Both the position numbers and the translations under genes were made by a program. 9,322 bases of DNA from Burkholderiaceae bacterium. Its GTDB lineage: Bacteria; Pseudomonadota; Gammaproteobacteria; Burkholderiales; Burkholderiaceae_C. How positions within the stretch are numbered: the stretch's first letter is position 1; every line of letters begins with the position of its first letter. Of this stretch, positions 5,776-9,322 are shown in pieces. The notes beneath the pieces were generated by a model, which saw nothing but the letters and a program-made list of their open reading frames with translations, did no database searches and was not told the origin of the DNA. The DNA lies in assembly GCA_023268425.1 (NCBI GenBank), contig JALRFN010000101.1, forward strand, positions 1 through 9,322. The letters run 5' to 3'.

Positions 5776-7245
5776 TCACGCAAAGCTGTCGCCCATCAGG
5801 CTGTGAAACCAGGTGAACATCTGGTTGTAGTTGCGCGTGCTGATGCTGCTGGCCTCTACTGCGCCGGCACCAACCGTACTGCCACCGTTGGCCGCCACCA
5901 TCATCTTGGTGTTGTTGGCGTCGTACTGGTAGACGGCGGTCAACCACGATGCCGTGGAGCGGGTGATGGGCGAATAACAGGCTGAGTTGGCCACCGGCGC
6001 TGCGTCCGGCAGACCGCCGCCCAGCAAGCGCACGATGGCGTCGGCACAGATCTTGGCCTCTTGGTTGCCAACGTGCCCTGCTTTGGGCAGACCGCATGAT
6101 GCGGCATCCCCGATGACGTGCACATTGGGCACCGCGGTGGACTCGTAGCTGAGCACGTTCACCACCGCCCAACGCCCAAAATTGGGGCTGGCTGCATCGA
6201 CGGCGCTGTTGTTCAAGCCCGCTTGAGCCAGCCAACCGACATTGTCGGTGTCACCCAAATTGCCTGCGCCGATGCCCGCTGCGCGGTGCGGCGGAATCGG
6301 GCTGACCACCGTGGCGTTGATGGTACTGGCGCCGTTGTCGTACTGCACGACCTTGGTGTCTGGGTTGATTTGGATGCCGGTGACACCAGGGCGGTAGTCG
6401 ATCACGCCTTGGTGAATCACATTGAAGGCGTGGGCGAAGTTGGCTTTCTCCGCCTGAATCGAAGCGTTCTCGTCCAAGACGATGACCTTGCAGTTGGGCC
6501 GACCGCTGTTTTTCAAGGTATCTGCCACCAAGCAAGCGCGCTCGTAGGGGCCGGGCGGGCAACGGTAAGGGGCCAGGGGGATGGTCATGACAAAGGTGTC
6601 GCCGTCCTTCATGGCGGCAATCTGCGACTTGAGCAAATCGGTTTGTGGCCCCGCACGCCAAGCGTGGGGCGTTTTGGTCTCGTAATCGCTGACCGCGAGG
6701 CCATAGGCAGGCATGAATTCCACCCCAGTTGCGACCACCAAGCGGTCATAACTGAGGGCTGTGCCGTCGCTCAGGCTGAGTTGCCGGTTCGCCGCATCCA
6801 AAGCCGTGACCCGGGCCGATCGACGCACCACCCCGTAACGGCTGATCAAGGCGTCGTGCGTGTAGGCCAGTTGGGCGGTGGTCATCGCACCGTTGAGCAC
6901 CAAGTTGCTCATGATGTTGGAGGTGTAGCTGGCGTCAGGCTCCACGAGGGTCACCTCGACGTTGGCACCGCCCCACAGGCGCAAATACTTGGCCACCGTG
7001 GCACCGGCCATGCCGCCGCCGACCACCACCACAGACCCCGTCGGTCCAGTGGCGGCAATTTGCTCAACTGGCGTGCCGCCGCTGCGGCTGCCTTCGCCGT
7101 AGTGATGGTCCCTTTCGCCAGAGCTTTCGCTGCCTTCTCTTTCGTCATCGGCCCACAACAAGCCGGGGGCGGCTGAAGCGCCCGCTGCGGCCAAAGCCAA
7201 GCTGATCCATTGGCGGCGTGACACGGTTCGTTGGTTGATTTTCAT
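5776..7245 (-). CDS. FccB/SoxF-like flavoprotein (flavocytochrome c sulfide dehydrogenase family), Tat-exported
   Basis: A 489-residue FAD-dependent oxidoreductase resembling the flavoprotein subunit of sulfide dehydrogenase, which oxidises sulfide in the periplasm and passes electrons to a cytochrome c partner. Seen: a Tat-type signal (SRRQWISL, R10-R11) cut near A32; a charged Gly/Ser linker (33-60); the FAD dinucleotide fold VVVVGGGMAGATVA (G76-G81); LVVATGVEF (169-177); the signature PYRCPPGPYERAC with C229 and C238; the second FAD motif VHVIGDA (375-381); and the C-terminal flavin-binding domain with CYSP (C423) and the end MFTWFHSLMGDSF. By my recollection, classical FccB has a second redox cysteine in a GWCPVD context just before TFES; here that site reads RWAVVNVLSYES (A360), so the disulfide seems absent. 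C384 or C400 might substitute. The ATG at 7245 has GGGGAG seven bases upstream. It is 14 bases downstream of its likely cytochrome partner. The substrate may not be sulfide. Confidence 0.87.
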   Translation of the reverse strand: MKINQRTVSRRQWISLALAAAGASAAPGLLWADDEREGSESSGERDHHYGEGSRSGGTPVEQIAATGPTGSVVVVGGGMAGATVAKYLRLWGGANVEVTLVEPDASYTSNIMSNLVLNGAMTTAQLAYTHDALISRYGVVRRSARVTALDAANRQLSLSDGTALSYDRLVVATGVEFMPAYGLAVSDYETKTPHAWRAGPQTDLLKSQIAAMKDGDTFVMTIPLAPYRCPPGPYERACLVADTLKNSGRPNCKVIVLDENASIQAEKANFAHAFNVIHQGVIDYRPGVTGIQINPDTKVVQYDNGASTINATVVSPIPPHRAAGIGAGNLGDTDNVGWLAQAGLNNSAVDAASPNFGRWAVVNVLSYESTAVPNVHVIGDAASCGLPKAGHVGNQEAKICADAIVRLLGGGLPDAAPVANSACYSPITRSTASWLTAVYQYDANNTKMMVAANGGSTVGAGAVEASSISTRNYNQMFTWFHSLMGDSFA

Positions 7246-7252
7246 GGCTGAT

Positions 7253-7258
7253 CTCCCC
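7253..7258 (-). promoter_or_regulatory. ribosome binding site of the FccB-like gene
   Basis: GGGGAG on the minus strand lies seven bases before the ATG at 7245. It selects that start over in-frame ATGs at about 7260-7263, which overlap the upstream stop codon. Confidence 0.65.
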
Positions 7259-7259
7259 A

Positions 7260-8123
7260 TCACTGATTCAAATAAGACACGATGGCGTCCAACTGCGCAC
7301 GGGTGAAACCCTGCGCGTGAGCAGCCATGATCGATGTGTTGGCTGTTCGGCCGGTGTACTCAAACACCTCGCTGGCCTCGCCACCGCGGATGCGCTCAAA
7401 GCCACCCAGCCCGCCAGTACCGTGGCACTGGAAACAGTTGGAGGCGAGCAAGCGACCCGCACTGGATACGGGCTGTGACACCGCGGTCACGGCCGAATTG
7501 GAAACAGTCACATTGGGCGGGACGTAGCCCAAGTCGGCGTTTGAGGCATCGTCCGCGTGCCGTTCATAGTGATCGCGCGCAGCGCTGGCATCCACCGTGT
7601 ATCCACCTGTGGGCAGATAGGCCTCTACATCGCTGTCCTGGGTCTCTAAGCTGTCGAGGCGAATCGCACGTGTGCTCGCCAGACGCATGTGCTCTCTCGT
7701 CCCCGCTTCAATGTGGATGCCGTTGGTTTCAGGATCACCATCGCTGTCCAGCGACTGGAGGGTTTGCAAAATACGCGTCACCCTGACGTCGCTTGCACCC
7801 GTGGCACCCGGAACCAAGTCCAGGGGGCGCACCATGGTGGTTCCCGCCGTCGGTATGGCTTGGCCCAAGACCACGTTGCCGATGGAAAAGGTCACCGCCT
7901 CGCCCGGGACATATTCGAAATTGCCCTTCGTGTCGGTGATGCCACTGGTGCTGGCAGACGAGTACTCCAAGCCCGAAACGGCTGCATCTGAAAAAGTCGC
8001 CACTTGCACGCCCGTGCCACCAGTTCCGGTGGCTACGCCTCCTGCACCTCCCCCGCACGCGGCCAGCACAGCGGCCGCCCCCACACCCAGCAGCCAAGGC
8101 CGCAGTCTTCGTTGTCTGTTCAT
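7260..8123 (-). CDS. lipoprotein with C-terminal FccA-like monoheme cytochrome c domain
   Basis: A 287-residue protein with three parts. (1) A lipoprotein signal, LAAC with C23, followed by a glycine-rich tether. (2) A domain of about 190 residues with beta-strand-like text such as SGITDTKGNFEYVPGEAVTF and VRVTRILQTLQSLDSDGDP, a style found in many proteobacterial surface lipoproteins; I do not assign it a function. (3) A short class I cytochrome c domain (about 222-287) with C230-F-Q-C233-H234 and the likely sixth ligand M266 in TSIMAAHAQGF. The last part resembles the first heme domain of FccA, which ends in a similar STIM...A.GY segment. The following gene is FccB-like, 14 bases away, so this is probably its electron acceptor held on a membrane by lipid. 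AAGGAG lies seven bases before the ATG at 8123; a longer frame reaching 8405 would overlap the upstream gene by over 200 bases and is rejected. Only one heme is present. Confidence 0.82.
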   Translation of the reverse strand: MNRQRRLRPWLLGVGAAAVLAACGGGAGGVATGTGGTGVQVATFSDAAVSGLEYSSASTSGITDTKGNFEYVPGEAVTFSIGNVVLGQAIPTAGTTMVRPLDLVPGATGASDVRVTRILQTLQSLDSDGDPETNGIHIEAGTREHMRLASTRAIRLDSLETQDSDVEAYLPTGGYTVDASAARDHYERHADDASNADLGYVPPNVTVSNSAVTAVSQPVSSAGRLLASNCFQCHGTGGLGGFERIRGGEASEVFEYTGRTANTSIMAAHAQGFTRAQLDAIVSYLNQ

Positions 8124-8130
8124 GATTTCA

Positions 8131-8136
8131 CTCCTT
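8131..8136 (-). promoter_or_regulatory. ribosome binding site of the lipoprotein-cytochrome gene
   Basis: AAGGAG on the minus strand lies seven bases upstream of the ATG at 8123. It fixes the start there, consistent with the lipoprotein signal peptide that follows. Confidence 0.75.
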
Positions 8137-8140
8137 ACGT

Positions 8141-8159
8141 GTCGGGCGTTCGCCCGGAC
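8141..8159. other. GC-rich hairpin in the 55-base gap between two co-directional genes
   Basis: On the minus strand GTCCGGGC-GAAC-GCCCGAC can fold into a seven-pair stem with one bulged C and a four-base loop, just after the DUF5666 stop and just before the ribosome binding site of the lipoprotein-cytochrome gene. No T-tract follows. It could be a processing or attenuation hairpin that sets different expression of the two genes, or chance in GC-rich DNA. Confidence 0.4.
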
Positions 8160-8178
8160 TCCCTGTTTCATCTGTGGC

Positions 8179-9322
8179 TCAATCGCCATCGCTGGTCTCG
8201 ACCCCTTCGAGCTCACCGCCATCGTCGTTGCCGCTGCCCGTGGCGGAAGCGTTCTCATCGCTTTCAATTTCGCGCGCATACCAAGAGCCGTTGGCTTGCA
8301 GTTGCAACTTGACCTCCACGCCAATGCCATTGGCCAACACCTGAGCACCCTTCGTCGAAGCGTCGTAAGTGACGGAGTACCCGCGCAGCTCGAACGTGTT
8401 GGCACTCAAAGCACTGACCACGCCGTGCAGCTCAAAGCCTTTGCGCTCGCGGTCACTGTCTTCGTCAGATTCCCAAGATTGGGCGATCAACACGCCTTGC
8501 GTGAAGCGGCCTTTGACCTCGACACGCTGGCCGTTGGTGATCGGTGCGCCCAACGCTGAGCCATCGACCGTGAGCCCTTGCAGGGTGAAGCGACTGCCTA
8601 CGACACCGCTGACGATGCCCTCCAACTCCATCTCGAAGCCATCCAGTTCGGCGCTGGTCACGTTGGGCAAGGCCTGCAAATCAGCGCGGCGAATGGCCGT
8701 GGCCGCCCAAGGCTGAGCCAAGACCCGGTTGGGGTTCAAAACCGCGCGCACCGAGGTGCCCACGCCGAGAGCCGCGTCCAAGCCCACGGCCGCATAACTG
8801 ACCGTCTCTTGGCCAATGGTGAGGGTATGGGCCGCGGTGTCGATGGCCGTGACCACACCGCTGAGGCGATAAACCGCTGGCGCGGTGCTGCTGGTCTCGA
8901 CACGAGACGCCTGCCAAAACTCACCGTCCCAAAAGCCATAGACCTCGGCGAACTGACCCTGCTCGACAGCACCGAGCGTCGTGGACAGGCCATCAAACAC
9001 CGTGGTGCTCGACCAGTGCACGGTTTGACCCAAGATGTCAAAACTCTGTGCCTGTCCTTGTGCATCGCGCACCACGTTGGTGACTGGGCCCAATAGTTCG
9101 GTGACAAACACAACCTGCGAGGCCGTACCCTCAGCCGTGTAGTTGAAACCCGCTTGAGCGACGGTGGTGGCTGAACCCTGCACAGCCACGACCATGCCCA
9201 GCTTCAAGGCATTGCTGTTGCTGTGGTCTGTGCCATCGACATCAGCCACTTTGGCCAAGCTGTCGTCGTAGCGCACCCCGTTGACGATGATGGAACCAAA
9301 GCCCACGATGCTGCCGCTGGTG
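8179..9322 (-). CDS. DUF5666 repeat protein, 5' end outside window
   Basis: The visible 380 residues lack the N-terminus, where a signal peptide or lipobox is expected. They consist of about five tandem small beta-rich domains of DUF5666 type. The first begins SIVGFGSIIVNGVRYDDS, the usual opening of this family, and includes MVVAVQGS. Later repeats open with LLGPVTNVV, YRLSGVVTAID, MELEGIVSGV and FELHGVVSALSANTFELRG, and end in segments such as GQRVEVKGRF and GVEVKLQL. The C-terminus is an acidic Gly/Ser/Asp-rich tail. The fold is OB-like by family description; no catalytic motif is visible and the function is unknown. The frame stays open to the right edge, and the GTG at 9306 lies inside the first repeat, so it is not the true start. 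It lies 55 bases upstream of the lipoprotein-cytochrome on the same strand and probably belongs to the same transcription unit. Confidence 0.82.
   Translation of the reverse strand, partial: TSGSIVGFGSIIVNGVRYDDSLAKVADVDGTDHSNSNALKLGMVVAVQGSATTVAQAGFNYTAEGTASQVVFVTELLGPVTNVVRDAQGQAQSFDILGQTVHWSSTTVFDGLSTTLGAVEQGQFAEVYGFWDGEFWQASRVETSSTAPAVYRLSGVVTAIDTAAHTLTIGQETVSYAAVGLDAALGVGTSVRAVLNPNRVLAQPWAATAIRRADLQALPNVTSAELDGFEMELEGIVSGVVGSRFTLQGLTVDGSALGAPITNGQRVEVKGRFTQGVLIAQSWESDEDSDRERKGFELHGVVSALSANTFELRGYSVTYDASTKGAQVLANGIGVEVKLQLQANGSWYAREIESDENASATGSGNDDGGELEGVETSDGD

Noticed and set aside
5951..6240. Possible frameshift or truncation in the flavoprotein, considered because the expected second cysteine is missing
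   Set aside because: The frame is continuous with conserved motifs on both sides (VHVIGDA, CYSP, and the family C-terminal end), so this is a substitution and not a break.
6118..7176. Long plus-strand open frame of 352 codons opposite the flavoprotein gene
   Set aside because: It is antisense to a well-supported FccB-like gene, has no recognisable domain, and is explained by third-position GC bias.
8124..8405. N-terminal extension of the lipoprotein-cytochrome gene up to 8405
   Set aside because: The extension overlaps the DUF5666 gene by over 200 bases and would bury the lipoprotein signal; a good ribosome site supports the 8123 start.
7672..8559. Plus-strand open frame of 295 codons across the lipoprotein-cytochrome and DUF5666 genes
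   Set aside because: It overlaps two supported minus-strand genes and their intergenic gap, with no coherent protein features.

Overview
The window is a dense, GC-rich chromosomal segment with codon usage and gene content typical of a betaproteobacterium, probably Burkholderiales/Comamonadaceae-like. That placement is inferred from protein style and base composition, not from a search. I see no rRNA, tRNA, CRISPR array, insertion sequence or phage gene, and no gene-free stretch longer than about 150 bases.

Region 1 (1-444, minus strand) holds the N-terminal part of an acetoacetate--CoA ligase that runs off the left edge. A 130-base intergenic gap follows, containing a small heptamer tandem repeat.

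Region 2 (575-2207, minus strand) is a tight three-gene redox operon read right to left. It encodes an SHP-type (DUF1924) high-spin cytochrome c, a diheme cytochrome c (DHC) and a membrane cytochrome b561. The likely electron path is quinol pool -> b561 -> DHC -> SHP, with SHP as the periplasmic terminal ligand- or oxygen-binding cytochrome whose natural substrate is unsettled.

Region 3 (2355-5742, plus strand) is divergent from region 2 across a 147-base control region that carries 11-bp-phased TTCAG repeats. It encodes a periplasmic PepSY protein, an OmpR-type response regulator, a PhoQ-like sensor kinase, and two uncharacterised envelope proteins that are diverged tandem paralogues. One paralogue has an N-terminal membrane anchor and the other is a lipoprotein. 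The layout suggests that the two-component system controls the redox operon and itself.

Region 4 (5776-9322, minus strand) converges on region 3 at a terminator-like hairpin. Read right to left it encodes a DUF5666 repeat protein (5' end outside the window), a lipoprotein fused to an FccA-like monoheme cytochrome c, and a Tat-exported FccB/SoxF-like flavoprotein. Together the last two resemble a flavocytochrome c sulfide dehydrogenase with unusual features: a lipid-anchored cytochrome carrying an extra N-terminal domain, and a flavoprotein in which the second redox cysteine appears to be alanine.

The most interesting content is the paralogous protein pair tied to the SHP/two-component locus, and the modified flavocytochrome c module.
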